A DNA stretch of 48,312 nucleotides from Candidatus Giovannonibacteria bacterium (GTDB lineage Bacteria; Patescibacteriota; Minisyncoccia; JACPKW01; UBA11713): NCBI GenBank assembly GCA_016176285.1, contig JACOXM010000009.1, forward strand, positions 1 through 48,312, read 5' to 3'. Shown piece after piece: positions 22,194-33,632 of the stretch; within the stretch, counting starts at the first letter, position 1; the number at the start of each line of letters is the position of its first letter. The position numbers and the translations under genes were made by a program. The notes beneath the pieces were generated by a model. The model saw nothing but the letters and a program-made list of their open reading frames with translations. It had not been told where the DNA came from and did no database searches.

Positions 22194-24869
22194 ATGCCTC
22201 CATTTCATAATTTTACGGTTAAAGCTCAAGAGGCGATTAGACGCGCCCATGAGCTTGCAATAGAACGAGGACAAAACCAAATCGAGCCTATGCATCTTTT
22301 GGTGGCTTTGGTATTGCAGGATGAAGGATTAGTTGTTTCCATTTTAGACAAACTCGAAGTTGATATAGCTCTTCTAACCGATTCTATTTTGGATGCGCTT
22401 GATGGACAGGCGCGCACGAATTTAATGATCTCTCCCAATCAGATTTATTTAACCCCGGAACTTGGGCGAACGCTCGAAGAAGCACATAAAATTGCCACAT
22501 CACTTAAGGATGAATATATTTCATCCGAGCATTTGTTTTTAGGAATACTAGAAGTGAATTCTCCCGCCAAGGAAACTCTTTTGAAATTCAGAATCGAGAA
22601 AGAAAAAGTTATGAGAGTATTAACGGAGCTTCGCGGGAAAGAAAGAGTATTGGAGGCGGATACGGATTTGAAACTCCAAGTTTTAGAGAGATACGCGAGA
22701 AATTTAACGCGTCTAGCGAGGCAGGACAAACTTGATCCAGTAATCGGCAGGGAGGACGAAATTAAACGCTTGATGCAAATTCTTACGAGGCGGACAAAAA
22801 ATAATCCGGTTTTGATTGGGGAGGCTGGCGTAGGCAAAACTGCAATCGTAGAGGGGCTCGCGTCGCGCATAGCGCGCGGAGATGTGCCCGATATTTTAAA
22901 AGACAAGGAATTAATTTCGCTTGATCTTGCGGCGCTCGTGGCAGGCACGAAATACCGTGGGGAATTCGAGGAGAGATTGAAATCCGTTATGAGGGAGCTG
23001 GAACGCGCCGGAGGGAGGGTAATTCTTTTTATAGATGAGCTTCACACGATAGTAGGTGCGGGAGCGGCCGAAGGCGCGATAGATGCTTCGAATATTTTAA
23101 AGCCCGCGCTTTCCAAGGGGGAGCTTCACGCGATTGGCGCGACTACATTGAAGGAATACCAGAAATATATCGAAAGGGATCCGGCATTAGCTAGGCGTTT
23201 TCAGCCGGTTTTCGTAGAGGAGCCCTCCCTTTCTGATACGATAAGCATTTTGCGCGGATTAAAAGAAAAATACGAGCTTCACCACGGCATTCATATAACG
23301 GAGGATGCAATTCAGGCAGCCGTGAATCTTTCTTCGAGATATCTTTCGGACAGATTTCTTCCGGATAAAGCGGTTGACCTTGTGGACGAGGCGGCTTCAG
23401 CCTTGCGTCTGGAACTTGATTCCATGCCGAACGAACTTGAAAAAGCAAGAAAGGGAATCATGAAACTCGAGATCGAAAAAGAAGCGCTTAAAAAGGAAAA
23501 TAATCTCATATCCAAAAACAAAATTAAAAGTTTGCAGAAAGAAGTGGAGGATCTAAAAGAAAAATCCCATGATTTGGAAATGCGCTGGAAGAGCGAGAAG
23601 GAAACCATAGACAATATAAGAAAGATTAAAAAAGATATGGAGGTTTTGCGTTCCGAATCTTTAGTGGCGGAGAGAAAAGGGGAACTCACTAAAGTTGCGG
23701 AGATAAATTATGGCCGAATTCCTGAAAATGAAAAAAGACTTTTCGCGGAAGAGACCCGATTAAAGAAGCTCCAGAAAACGAGAAGAATTTTAAAGGAAGA
23801 AGTCCGCGCGGAAGATATTGCGGACGTGGTTTCGCGTTGGACCGGCATTCCGGTAACCAGAATGCTTGAAGAAGAAGCAAGGAAACTTTTGCGAATGGAG
23901 GGAGAGCTTATGAAACGCGTTGTCGGCCAGGATGAGGCTATTTCGAAAATTGCGAATGCCGTCAGAAGATCGAGGGCGGGGATTTCCGATGAAGACAGGC
24001 CGATAGGCTCTTTCATGTTTTTGGGGCCCACCGGTGTCGGCAAGACGGAGCTCGCGCGAACGCTCGCGGAATTTATGTTCAATGATGAAAAGGCGCTTAT
24101 AAGGGTTGATATGTCTGAATATATGGAAAGGCACGCGGTTTCGAAATTTATCGGATCGCCCCCGGGATATGTTGGGTACGAAGAAGGTGGACAGCTTACG
24201 GAGATGATAAGACACCGCCCTTATTCGGTTATTCTTTTTGATGAAATCGAAAAGGCGCACCCGGAAGTATTTAATGTCATGCTGCAGATTTTGGATAACG
24301 GAAGATTAACCGACGCGAAAGGAAGGCATGTTAATTTCCGAAACTCAATAATAGTTATGACTTCAAATGTCGGTTCGGAATTTGTTCACGAAATGGAAAA
24401 ATTAGGGTTTGAAATGGATGAAAGCGCGTTCACGATTAAAGAAAGGCGCGAAGATGAGCTGAAGGATAAGATTAGGAAGTCTTTGGAAAGAAGATTCAGG
24501 CCAGAATTTTTAAACAGGCTCGATGAAATAATTATTTTCAACACTCTTTCCAGAGAAAATTTGAAATCCATCGTTGGGATACAGCTTTTGCGCATGAAAA
24601 GCCGGCTTCTTGGAAAAAATATTGATATTGATTTAACGCCTGCCGCTAAAGATTTTCTGGCTGATAAGGGATACGATCCGCATTACGGAGCGCGCCCATT
24701 GAAGCGTTTTATAGAATCAAAAATATTGAATCCACTCGCGGAGAAGCTTGTTCGGGGAGATATTAAGAGCGCCGACAGGGTATTGGTGGATTTGAAGGGC
24801 AAGGAGCTCGTGCTGGAAATCATATCGCCAAGAAAAAAGGCCAAAAAAATGGCCGCAGTCGTTTCCTAA
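22194..24869 (+). CDS. clpC: ATP-dependent Clp protease ATP-binding subunit (ClpC/ClpB type)
   Basis: Hexameric AAA+ unfoldase. 891 residues: Clp N-domain repeats at about 1-145, first AAA module with Walker A GEAGVGKTAIVEG and Walker B ILFIDELH, a coiled-coil middle region at about 410-520, second AAA module with GPTGVGKTELART and VILFDEIEKAH, and a C-terminal D2-small domain. The middle region (KARKGIMKLEIEKEALKKE and on) is longer than the short ClpC M-domain, so a ClpB-like disaggregase is possible. No ClpP gene is in the window. Confidence 0.9.
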   Translation: MPPFHNFTVKAQEAIRRAHELAIERGQNQIEPMHLLVALVLQDEGLVVSILDKLEVDIALLTDSILDALDGQARTNLMISPNQIYLTPELGRTLEEAHKIATSLKDEYISSEHLFLGILEVNSPAKETLLKFRIEKEKVMRVLTELRGKERVLEADTDLKLQVLERYARNLTRLARQDKLDPVIGREDEIKRLMQILTRRTKNNPVLIGEAGVGKTAIVEGLASRIARGDVPDILKDKELISLDLAALVAGTKYRGEFEERLKSVMRELERAGGRVILFIDELHTIVGAGAAEGAIDASNILKPALSKGELHAIGATTLKEYQKYIERDPALARRFQPVFVEEPSLSDTISILRGLKEKYELHHGIHITEDAIQAAVNLSSRYLSDRFLPDKAVDLVDEAASALRLELDSMPNELEKARKGIMKLEIEKEALKKENNLISKNKIKSLQKEVEDLKEKSHDLEMRWKSEKETIDNIRKIKKDMEVLRSESLVAERKGELTKVAEINYGRIPENEKRLFAEETRLKKLQKTRRILKEEVRAEDIADVVSRWTGIPVTRMLEEEARKLLRMEGELMKRVVGQDEAISKIANAVRRSRAGISDEDRPIGSFMFLGPTGVGKTELARTLAEFMFNDEKALIRVDMSEYMERHAVSKFIGSPPGYVGYEEGGQLTEMIRHRPYSVILFDEIEKAHPEVFNVMLQILDNGRLTDAKGRHVNFRNSIIVMTSNVGSEFVHEMEKLGFEMDESAFTIKERREDELKDKIRKSLERRFRPEFLNRLDEIIIFNTLSRENLKSIVGIQLLRMKSRLLGKNIDIDLTPAAKDFLADKGYDPHYGARPLKRFIESKILNPLAEKLVRGDIKSADRVLVDLKGKELVLEIISPRKKAKKMAAVVS

Positions 24870-25044
24870 CCTGATCCTATCTCGATCTAAACTGAAAAAA
24901 TGATACATATATTATGCTATCGCAGATTTTTTGCATCATTTTTCTGGTGTATATTAAATCCTAAAAATTGCATATACTTTATCTATATATAGCTATACGA
25001 ACTATGTCAAAGCAAGGTGCGACAATCTGCAAGAAATAGAGATT
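24870..25044. other. AT-rich intergenic gap between clpC and glycosyltransferase
   Basis: 175 bases with very high A+T. A 9-bp inverted repeat (arms at about 24895-24904 and 24935-24943, loop about 30) could be a weak terminator. TATACT (24973-24978), TTGCAT (24968-24973) and further TATA-like runs make promoter calls ambiguous. An 11-codon ORF at 25003-25038 is too short to support. No RNA gene recognised. Confidence 0.4.
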
Positions 25045-26181
25045 ATGAAAATAGCATTTATCCATAGCGACAAAAAAATAGGCACCGGCGCTCATTTCAT
25101 TAACGATCTAATTGCTTGTAAATTGCGGGAAAGGGGAACGGAAGTGAATAGCTTTTATCCGCAATTTTTACTGACAGACACCCCCGTTCATTTTAAGGGC
25201 ATTAACAACATTCTCTTTTTTTATTCATTATTGGAAAAACGCGAGGATATATTGCGCCATGATATTATTCAGGGGACAACCTATACACCGCTCGCCTTTC
25301 TTCGTTTTTCCAAACCGGTGGTATCGCATTTCGGTTCAACCTCCATTGGTTTTTTAAAAGCTGTTCCAAAAACAAATCATTTGGAAAATGGGTGCAGTGA
25401 TATTTTTCTGCGCTTAAAACAATTTGGAGTGGTCCGCGAACTTAATATAAAAACCCGCCGACCGCTTAATGATATTGCCTCCATTGAACAGTATGCCGCT
25501 GAACGCGCTGATTATATTATTGCCACATCCGATGTAGTAAAAAAAGATTTAATAAGTGTCGGGATTGCGGCTGAAAAAATTGAGATTATTCATAATGCGA
25601 TTGAGGACTACTGGTTTGAAACGCCAAATAATAATCCACAGAGCGAACCAAGTATCGTTTTTCTTGGCAGAATAGGAGAGGACCCATTCACGCTGAAGCT
25701 AAAAGGTGTTGATCGGCTCATCTGGCTTTTTGAGCGATTTCCTGAAGTTAAAAAATTTTCGGTAGTAATGTCGAAGAATAAAAAGTTGGTGCAATGGATG
25801 AAAAACAAGATTCCAAATCACTCCATTATTGCAAACGCGGTTAAGGATAGTATTCCTTCCTTGTTAAATCCTTATGCCAGAGGAATTGTGTTATTAACCT
25901 CGCGTTATGAGGGTTTTTCACTTAGTCTAATTGAAGCAATGTCGCAAGGACTGGTACCGATAAGTTTTCCTGTAGGCGTAGCCCCGGAAATTATTCGCAA
26001 TGGCGAGAACGGATTTGTGGTTAGCACAATTGAAGAAGCTAAAGAAAAAATAAATCTTTTGCTAAGCGATGTAAATTTACGGCATCGTTTAGCTCTATCC
26101 GCTAAAGAAACCGCGAAGCAATTTAAATCCGATACGATGATTGAAAAAACACTAGATCTGTATAAAAGAATTTTAAAATGA
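25045..26181 (+). CDS. Glycosyltransferase family 4-like protein
   Basis: 378 residues with a GT-B layout. The C-terminal donor domain carries EIIHNAIEDYWF, VFLGRIGEDPF and the E-x7-E signature in YEGFSLSLIEAMSQG, then PVGVAPEIIRNGENGFVV. The N-terminal acceptor domain begins MKIAFIHSDKKIGTGAHF. Probably transfers a sugar from a nucleotide donor to an envelope lipid or polysaccharide on the cytoplasmic face; acceptor unknown. It ends in a four-base overlap with the next membrane protein gene. Confidence 0.85.
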   Translation: MKIAFIHSDKKIGTGAHFINDLIACKLRERGTEVNSFYPQFLLTDTPVHFKGINNILFFYSLLEKREDILRHDIIQGTTYTPLAFLRFSKPVVSHFGSTSIGFLKAVPKTNHLENGCSDIFLRLKQFGVVRELNIKTRRPLNDIASIEQYAAERADYIIATSDVVKKDLISVGIAAEKIEIIHNAIEDYWFETPNNNPQSEPSIVFLGRIGEDPFTLKLKGVDRLIWLFERFPEVKKFSVVMSKNKKLVQWMKNKIPNHSIIANAVKDSIPSLLNPYARGIVLLTSRYEGFSLSLIEAMSQGLVPISFPVGVAPEIIRNGENGFVVSTIEEAKEKINLLLSDVNLRHRLALSAKETAKQFKSDTMIEKTLDLYKRILK

Positions 26182-26741
26182 ACACTGCGCTATATGAGAA
26201 AAATAACATAATACGAGACTTAGGAATAATTATCCTTAGTATTGTCGTTGCTATTATTATTGCAAAAACTGGCGTGCTAGCAAACATACTGACAAGTACT
26301 CAAGAGATGGAGATATTAGGTAGTTTGATCGCCGGAATGTTTTTTGTTTCCATATTCACCGCCGCACCAGCGGGTGTAGTGCTTTTTGAAATCGCCGCCG
26401 CCAATTCAATCTGGGAGGTGGCTTTGTTCGGCGGAATTGGCGCGCTCGCCGGCGATCTCCTTATTTTTCGATTTATCAGAGACAGTCTGTCCGAAGACAT
26501 TCATTGGCTTATCAGAAAGACCAAGCAAGAGAGGTTCTTCTCTATTTTTCGACTCAAGATGTTCAGATGGATTGCGCCTTTTATCGGAGCATTGATTGTC
26601 GCATCTCCGTTGCCCGACGAGGTCGGTCTTGCTATGATGGGACTTTTCAAAATGAAGATGTTGGTGTTTGTGCCGATATCCTTCAGCCTCAACTTTTTGG
26701 GCATATTGATCATCGGCTTGTTCGCTAAGGGAATGTTATGA
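26178..26741 (+). CDS. Multi-pass membrane protein, possibly VTT/YqaA-like
   Basis: 187 residues with about four to five hydrophobic segments (near 15-33, 45-62, 66-92, 128-146 and 158-182). The motif SPLPDEVGLAMMG near residue 145 and a glycine-rich FGGIGALAGD loop recall small DedA/VTT-domain membrane proteins, but the match is only by eye. It is coupled to the glycosyltransferase by an ATGA overlap, so it may act in the same envelope pathway. Confidence 0.5.
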   Translation: MNTALYEKNNIIRDLGIIILSIVVAIIIAKTGVLANILTSTQEMEILGSLIAGMFFVSIFTAAPAGVVLFEIAAANSIWEVALFGGIGALAGDLLIFRFIRDSLSEDIHWLIRKTKQERFFSIFRLKMFRWIAPFIGALIVASPLPDEVGLAMMGLFKMKMLVFVPISFSLNFLGILIIGLFAKGML

Positions 26742-26773
26742 GAATTAAGGTTGAGGTTTGAATATCTCCTTTC

Positions 26774-26861
26774 TGGTGCGTGGGGGAGGATTCGAACCTC
26801 CGTAGCCCGTAAGGGCGCTTGGTTTACAGCCAAGTGCATTTGGCCACTCTGCCACCCACGC
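26774..26861 (-). tRNA. tRNA-Tyr (anticodon GUA)
   Basis: Class II tRNA with a long variable arm. Acceptor GCGTGGG pairs with CCCACGC, discriminator A, CCA encoded (26774-26776). The anticodon stem CTTGG/CCAAG encloses CTGTAAA with anticodon GTA. The T arm contains GGTTCGAATCC. It lies on the strand opposite to its neighbours. Confidence 0.95.
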
Positions 26862-26887
26862 TTTCTAAAAAAGATAACAGTTTTCTC

Positions 26888-26915
26888 TTGAATTTTCAAT
26901 ATATTCTGTTAAGAT
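26888..26915 (+). promoter_or_regulatory. Candidate promoter of the atp operon (TTGAAT-16-TAAGAT)
   Basis: TTGAAT at 26888-26893, a 16-base spacer and TAAGAT at 26910-26915 preceded by TGT (extended -10). The atpB ATG is nine bases after the box. An AGG just before the ATG is the only ribosome-binding-like element. Confidence 0.5.
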
Positions 26916-26924
26916 GTGGGCAGG

Positions 26925-27668
26925 ATGCACGAGATATCCATAAAAGCTGAAGAGCTTTTTTATTTTTTGGGCTTACCCGTCACGAATGCATTACTGCTTG
27001 CTGTCGTGGTTGGTATTACCCTGATTTCTTTGGCTCTGTATATAAAATTTAAAAAGAAATTAAGTTTAGTGCCGTCGGGCATTCAGAACTTCATTGAGCT
27101 TCTCCTTGAGGAGCTTCTCTCTCTGATGGATTCCGTTCTTGGCTCGAGGCATCTTTCCGAAAAATACCTGCCGCTTATCGCAACGGTGTTTATTTTTATT
27201 TTGACCTCAAATTGGTTCGGCCTTTTGCCTGTCGTTGGCGCTGTGGGCTTAAAAGAGCACGGGAGCAATGTTTTGCTGCCTATTTTCAGGTCTCCCGCGA
27301 GCGATTTGAACTTTACAATCGCGCTTGCGGCAATATCAATTATGGGGGTAAATATATTTGGAACTCTTGCCCTGGGTGTTAAAAAACATTTTTCAAAATT
27401 TTTTACCTTAAGGGATCCGGTCTTTTCTTTTGTGGGGGTCCTTGAATTTATTTCAGAATTTATTAAAATAATCTCATTCTCGTTCAGGCTTTTCGGGAAT
27501 GTGTTCGCGGGGGAGGTGCTTCTCGTGATTGTCGGATTCCTGGTTCCTTATGTCATACCCTTACCTTTCCTTTTTTTGGAAATTTTTGTAGGTTTTATAC
27601 AGGCTTTCATTTTTTCAATGCTGACTTTGGTTTTTATATCAATGGCAGTGAAAGAAGAGGCGCATTAA
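26925..27668 (+). CDS. atpB: ATP synthase F0 subunit a
   Basis: Membrane stator subunit forming the proton half-channels. 247 residues from ATG at 26925 (MHEISIKAEE); a GTG nine bases earlier is possible but lies against the -10 box. Five or so membrane helices; the essential arginine of helix 5 is in SFSFRLFGNVFAGE, followed by the C-terminal helix FVGFIQAFIFSMLTLVF. First gene of the atpBEFHAGDC operon; no atpI upstream. Confidence 0.94.
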   Translation: MHEISIKAEELFYFLGLPVTNALLLAVVVGITLISLALYIKFKKKLSLVPSGIQNFIELLLEELLSLMDSVLGSRHLSEKYLPLIATVFIFILTSNWFGLLPVVGAVGLKEHGSNVLLPIFRSPASDLNFTIALAAISIMGVNIFGTLALGVKKHFSKFFTLRDPVFSFVGVLEFISEFIKIISFSFRLFGNVFAGEVLLVIVGFLVPYVIPLPFLFLEIFVGFIQAFIFSMLTLVFISMAVKEEAH

Positions 27669-27710
27669 TTATTAGTTAAAAGGTCGTAGAAATTAAAAGA
27701 TAGAAAAATT

Positions 27711-27944
27711 ATGGAAAATCCAGAAGTAGTTAGATTAATAGCGATAGCGTTTGTTATGGGAATTGGAACTATTTTCCCCGCAATAGCGATTGGGAAAATC
27801 GGTGAGAGGGGAGCTGATTCAATAGGACGAAATCCCGAAGCCGCTCCTAAAGTCCAAACAGCGATGATATTGGCAATTGCCTTTGCCGAAGCAATCGCGA
27901 TTTACGCGCTCGTCGTCTCGCTAATCTTAAAATTCGTAGAGTAA
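27711..27944 (+). CDS. atpE: ATP synthase F0 subunit c
   Basis: 77-residue hairpin of two membrane helices that forms the rotor ring. The ion-carrying carboxylate is Glu60 (AFAEAIAIYALV) and the polar loop is RNPEA. The residue after Glu60 is Ala, not the Ser/Thr pair of sodium-binding rings, so proton coupling is likely. The first helix has few of the usual glycine repeats and contains a proline (IFPAIAIG). A 42-base gap separates it from atpB. Confidence 0.94.
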   Translation: MENPEVVRLIAIAFVMGIGTIFPAIAIGKIGERGADSIGRNPEAAPKVQTAMILAIAFAEAIAIYALVVSLILKFVE

Positions 27945-27946
27945 CA

Positions 27947-28453
27947 ATGGCAGAGCTTCTTTCCCAGTTGGGGATAAATTTTAAGCTCCTTTTAAGCCAA
28001 GGGGTAAATTTTTTAGCGGTTTTAGCGGTTCTGACCTTTTTCATTTATAGGCCGCTATTAAAAATATTAAATGAACGTAGGCAGAAAATAGAATTTGGCT
28101 TAAAGGGGGCGAAGGAAGCGGAAAAGAAGCTCGCGGAAATAGAGGCCATTAAGCTTCAAAAATTGCGCGAAAGCGAGGAAAAAGCTTTTAGTTTAATAAA
28201 AGACGCTGAAGAAAAAGCCGGAAAAAGAGAGGGAGAAATTATCAGTGAAGCCAATAAAAAAGCGGATGAACTTCTCGAGAAGGCCGCGGAAGTGGAAGAG
28301 CATAGAAAGGTGGAAGCTCTCAGCAAATTATCCCAGGAGGCAAAGACTTTAATTAGGGCGGCGCTTGGGAAAATGGTTTTACTTAAGCCGGAGCAAATAG
28401 ACGAATCATTACTGGAAGAAGCTGTGCGCGAAATAAAAAAGCAGAAAATATGA
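27947..28453 (+). CDS. atpF: ATP synthase F0 subunit b
   Basis: 168 residues: a membrane helix at about 15-35 followed by a long charged coiled coil (RRQKIEFGLKGAKEAEKKLA onward) that makes the peripheral stalk and reaches subunit delta. It starts two bases after atpE and overlaps atpH by four bases. Confidence 0.93.
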   Translation: MAELLSQLGINFKLLLSQGVNFLAVLAVLTFFIYRPLLKILNERRQKIEFGLKGAKEAEKKLAEIEAIKLQKLRESEEKAFSLIKDAEEKAGKREGEIISEANKKADELLEKAAEVEEHRKVEALSKLSQEAKTLIRAALGKMVLLKPEQIDESLLEEAVREIKKQKI

Positions 28454-28827
28454 AATACTCGCCGGAGTCATACGCAAAAGCTTTTTTGGACGCCCTGTCC
28501 CGTATGGATAAAAAGGATGAAGGAAAGCTCATAAAAAAATTCATTTCAGTTTTGGCTAAAAATGGGGATCTTGGCAATTTTGAAAAAATCTCCATTGCGA
28601 TTAAAAAGATTATTACAAAAAGGGGGAATGGAAAATTCATTGATCTGGAACTTGCGAGGCCGATGAATAAAAAGCTGATGGACGCCACCCTAAAAAATTT
28701 TTCGGATAAAGATCACGTGGAAATAAAATATCGTCCGGATCTTTTGGCGGGATGCAGGATTCTAATGGACGGAGAAAGAGAGCTAGATTATTCATTTAAA
28801 AGAAGATTGAAGAATTTATTTTCGTAA
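28450..28827 (+). CDS. atpH: ATP synthase F1 subunit delta (short)
   Basis: 125 residues versus about 175-180 in most bacteria. The N-terminal helical part starts YSPESYAKAFLDAL, and the C-terminal strand DLLAGCRILMDGERELDYS is the family's most conserved segment. The helical domain is abbreviated. Connects the b-stalk to the top of F1. ATGA overlap with atpF; its TAA abuts the atpA ATG. Confidence 0.87.
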   Translation: MKYSPESYAKAFLDALSRMDKKDEGKLIKKFISVLAKNGDLGNFEKISIAIKKIITKRGNGKFIDLELARPMNKKLMDATLKNFSDKDHVEIKYRPDLLAGCRILMDGERELDYSFKRRLKNLFS

Positions 28828-30363
28828 ATGGTGTACGAAATTTTAGAAAAATTAAAGAAAGAAATTGAAACCTTCAAGAGCGAAGGAGATTTTAGCGAGG
28901 TGGGGATTGTCTCTGAAGTTGGGGACGGAATATTGCGTATTACCGGCCTTGAAAAGGCCCTAGCGCAGGAAATTTTGACCGTTGAAACCCCGGATTCGGA
29001 AATTCCGGCAGTCGCATTCAATCTTGAGGAAAATTTTATAGGCGCTGTTATTTTAGGAGAGACAAGAGGTGTTAAAGTCGGTGCGCGCGTAAAGAAAACG
29101 GGAAGAATTCTTTCGCTTAAAGCGGGGGACGAGCTTTTGGGGCGGGTGTTAAGCCCCTTGGGGGAGCCGCTTGATGGAAAAGGAGTTATTTTTAAAAATC
29201 CAGAAAAAGCTAAGGATTATTTCTTAGAGAGAAGAGCCCCCTCGGTTATAGAGAGGGAGGGCGTTAATACGCCCTTGCACACGGGAATAAAATCGATAGA
29301 TGCAATGATTCCGATAGGAAGGGGGCAAAGAGAGCTCATAATCGGAGACAGGCAAACCGGAAAAACTTCAATTGCGCTCGACGCGATATTAAACCAGCAA
29401 TCGAGGGGCGAGGCGGAAAATCCTGTCGTTTCAATTTATGTGGCAATCGGCCAGAAAAATTCTAAAATTGCAAAAATTGTAAAAATGCTTGAGGAGAATG
29501 GAGCAATGAAAAACACTATCGTCGTATCCGCTCCGGCTTCTTCGCCTGCGGCGCTTCAGTATTTGGCTCCTTCCGCCGGATGCGCGATTGGAGAATTTTT
29601 TATGGATAGCGGAAGGGATGCCCTGGTCATCTATGATGATCTTTCTAAACATGCCGATGCGTATCGCGAGCTTTCACTCCTCTTAAGGCGTCCGCCTGGA
29701 CGCGAAGCTTATCCCGGAGATATTTTTTATCTGCATTCCAGGCTTTTGGAGCGCGCAGCTAAATTATCCAAAGAAAAAGGGGGAGGATCGTTGACGGCTC
29801 TTCCTATTATCGAAACAAAGCTCGGCGACGTCTCTGCTTATATTCCTACGAATGTTATTTCCATAACTGATGGGCAGATTTATCTTGAGTCAGGGCTGTT
29901 TTACCAGGGCATTAGGCCTGCGGTGAATGTCGGTCTTTCGGTATCTAGGGTAGGTTCCGCGGCTCAGACAAAGGCAATGAAAAAGGTTGCGGGAAAACTG
30001 CGTTTGGAACTTGCTCAATTCAGGGAACTTCAGGCATTCGTGCAGTTTTCTTCGGATCTCGATCCGGACACGCGAAAAAAAATAAAACGCGGCGAACTTT
30101 TAACTGAAATTTTAAAGCAATCCGACGGGGAGCCGGTGCCGTTTGAAAAAGCGGTATGCGTGTTATTCGTAGCTTTATCTGGCGTGGTTGATGACATGCC
30201 TCTTACTGAAGCGAGAAATTTTATTTCGGGACTTATGGAACGGCTAGAGAAGCTTCACCGCGAGGATATCTTGGAAGAAATTAAGAAGTCGAGGGATTTC
30301 AGTAATGAGGTGCAGGAGAAACTGAAATCCGCAGCGGAACTTTTCAAATCAACCCCCAAGTAA
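28828..30363 (+). CDS. atpA: ATP synthase F1 subunit alpha
   Basis: 511 residues, full length. Walker [15 protein letters not shown], the regulatory nucleotide site, [20 protein letters not shown], and the arginine-finger region [16 protein letters not shown]. Non-catalytic nucleotide-binding subunit alternating with beta. No gap after atpH (TAAATG). Confidence 0.97.
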   Translation: MVYEILEKLKKEIETFKSEGDFSEVGIVSEVGDGILRITGLEKALAQEILTVETPDSEIPAVAFNLEENFIGAVILGETRGVKVGARVKKTGRILSLKAGDELLGRVLSPLGEPLDGKGVIFKNPEKAKDYFLERRAPSVIEREGVNTPLHTGIKSIDAMIPIGRGQRELIIGDRQTGKTSIALDAILNQQSRGEAENPVVSIYVAIGQKNSKIAKIVKMLEENGAMKNTIVVSAPASSPAALQYLAPSAGCAIGEFFMDSGRDALVIYDDLSKHADAYRELSLLLRRPPGREAYPGDIFYLHSRLLERAAKLSKEKGGGSLTALPIIETKLGDVSAYIPTNVISITDGQIYLESGLFYQGIRPAVNVGLSVSRVGSAAQTKAMKKVAGKLRLELAQFRELQAFVQFSSDLDPDTRKKIKRGELLTEILKQSDGEPVPFEKAVCVLFVALSGVVDDMPLTEARNFISGLMERLEKLHREDILEEIKKSRDFSNEVQEKLKSAAELFKSTPK

Positions 30364-30364
30364 A

Positions 30365-32664
<2,300 letters not shown>

Positions 32665-32665
32665 C

Positions 32666-32905
32666 ATGAAAATAAAAATTTTTTCATTAAAGGGCATAGA
32701 ATTCGAAGGGGAGGCCAAATCATTTAATGTGAAAACCAAAGTCGGGGAAATTACCGTAATGGATAACCACAGGCCGTTGATAACTTCTCTCGTTAAGGGA
32801 GTTGCAAAAATCGGGCTTGCTGGGGAGGAAATTAAAGAAATAGAGATAAATTCGGGCTTCCTTGAAATGGACGATAATAATAATTTAAGCGTTCTCGCGG
32901 AGTGA
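32666..32905 (+). CDS. atpC: ATP synthase F1 subunit epsilon, lacking C-terminal domain
   Basis: 79 residues, only the N-terminal beta-sandwich (VGEITVMDNHRPLITSL is the VGExTIxxxHxPL core). The usual C-terminal two-helix domain that can inhibit ATP hydrolysis is missing. It still couples gamma to the c-ring. Its stop overlaps the GTG of the next gene. Confidence 0.92.
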   Translation: MKIKIFSLKGIEFEGEAKSFNVKTKVGEITVMDNHRPLITSLVKGVAKIGLAGEEIKEIEINSGFLEMDDNNNLSVLAE

Positions 32906-33339
32906 AAAGGCAAATTTCAAAAAAAATAAAAAAAGATCATTATCATTCCTCGGCGGCGATCGTTTGGTGTTTTGATGCAAGGTTTTCAGGGTTGCTTGAA
33001 AAGCATATCTCGAAGAAGAAATTATATTTCCCGGATATAATCAAAATCGCCGGGGGAGCAAAAGCGCTCGCGACGCCGGAAAATAAAAACGAGCGCGATT
33101 ACATCCTTTCGCAAATAGAAAAATCTTTCAAATTGCATCATCCCAAGGAAATTTATTTGATGGTTCACGCAAATTGCGGGGCGTACGGAAAAAATTTTAT
33201 AGATGAAAAAAGTGAAAAGAAGTTTTATTTGGCGGAACTAGAGAAGGCGGAGAAGAATTTGAAAAACTTTCTTTCGAGAAAAAAAATAGAGGCCAGAGTG
33301 GTCAAGTGTTTTGCTGATTTCGAGGGAATTTCTTTTTAG
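32902..33339 (+). CDS. Beta-carbonic-anhydrase-like protein
   Basis: 145 residues from a GTG start (GTGA overlap with atpC). It has the beta-carbonic anhydrase zinc site C-x-D-x-R (Cys23, Asp25, Arg27 in WCFDARF) and H-x-x-C (His89, Cys92 in MVHANCGAYG), separated as expected. It is shorter than classical enzymes (about 190-220) and lacks much of the C-terminal part. It likely binds zinc; CO2 hydration is inferred, not shown. Position as the last coupled gene of the ATP synthase operon suggests a link with pH or bicarbonate. Confidence 0.75.
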   Translation: MKRQISKKIKKDHYHSSAAIVWCFDARFSGLLEKHISKKKLYFPDIIKIAGGAKALATPENKNERDYILSQIEKSFKLHHPKEIYLMVHANCGAYGKNFIDEKSEKKFYLAELEKAEKNLKNFLSRKKIEARVVKCFADFEGISF

Positions 33340-33374
33340 TTAATTAATATGCTAAATTTAAGTTTGTCCGGTAG

Positions 33375-33447
33375 GCCAGAGTAGCTCAGTCGGTAGAGCA
33401 CTCCCATGGTAAGGGAAAGGTCGCCGGTTCAATTCCGGCCTCTGGCT
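33375..33447 (+). tRNA. tRNA-Thr (anticodon GGU)
   Basis: Acceptor GCCAGAG pairs with CTCTGGC; D arm GCTC/GAGC; anticodon loop ATGGTAA gives GGT; T arm GCCGG/CCGGC with loop TTCAATT. The anticodon stem CTCCC/GGGAA has a C-A mismatch at its first pair. CCA is not encoded (the bases after the discriminator are CAG). Confidence 0.9.
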
Positions 33448-33470
33448 CAGTTATTAAATAAAAAATATTT

Positions 33471-33632
33471 ATGTCACAAGATAATTTAATCAGATTCCAG
33501 TGTACTACTTGCAAGCGATATAATTATTATTCGACGAAAAATAAAAAGAAAGTCGAACGTAAACTTGCTTTCAATAAGTTTTGCAAGTGGTGCAGGAAGA
33601 AGACACCTCACAAAGAGACAAAAATCAGTTAG
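33471..33632 (+). CDS. rpmG: 50S ribosomal protein L33
   Basis: 53 residues. Zinc-binding form with CTTC and CKWC motifs, YNYYSTKNKKK and the C-terminal KFCKWCRKKTPHKE block are diagnostic. It follows tRNA-Thr by 23 bases, an arrangement common in bacteria. Its TAG overlaps the -10 box of the next gene. Confidence 0.93.
   Translation: MSQDNLIRFQCTTCKRYNYYSTKNKKKVERKLAFNKFCKWCRKKTPHKETKIS

Noticed and set aside
22445-24260. Several long minus-strand open frames inside clpC
   Set aside because: Ser- and Ile-rich translations typical of antisense frames of a well-conserved gene; no promoter or ribosome-binding site.
25003-25038. 11-codon ORF before the glycosyltransferase
   Set aside because: Too short, no ribosome-binding site, and no conserved feature to support translation.
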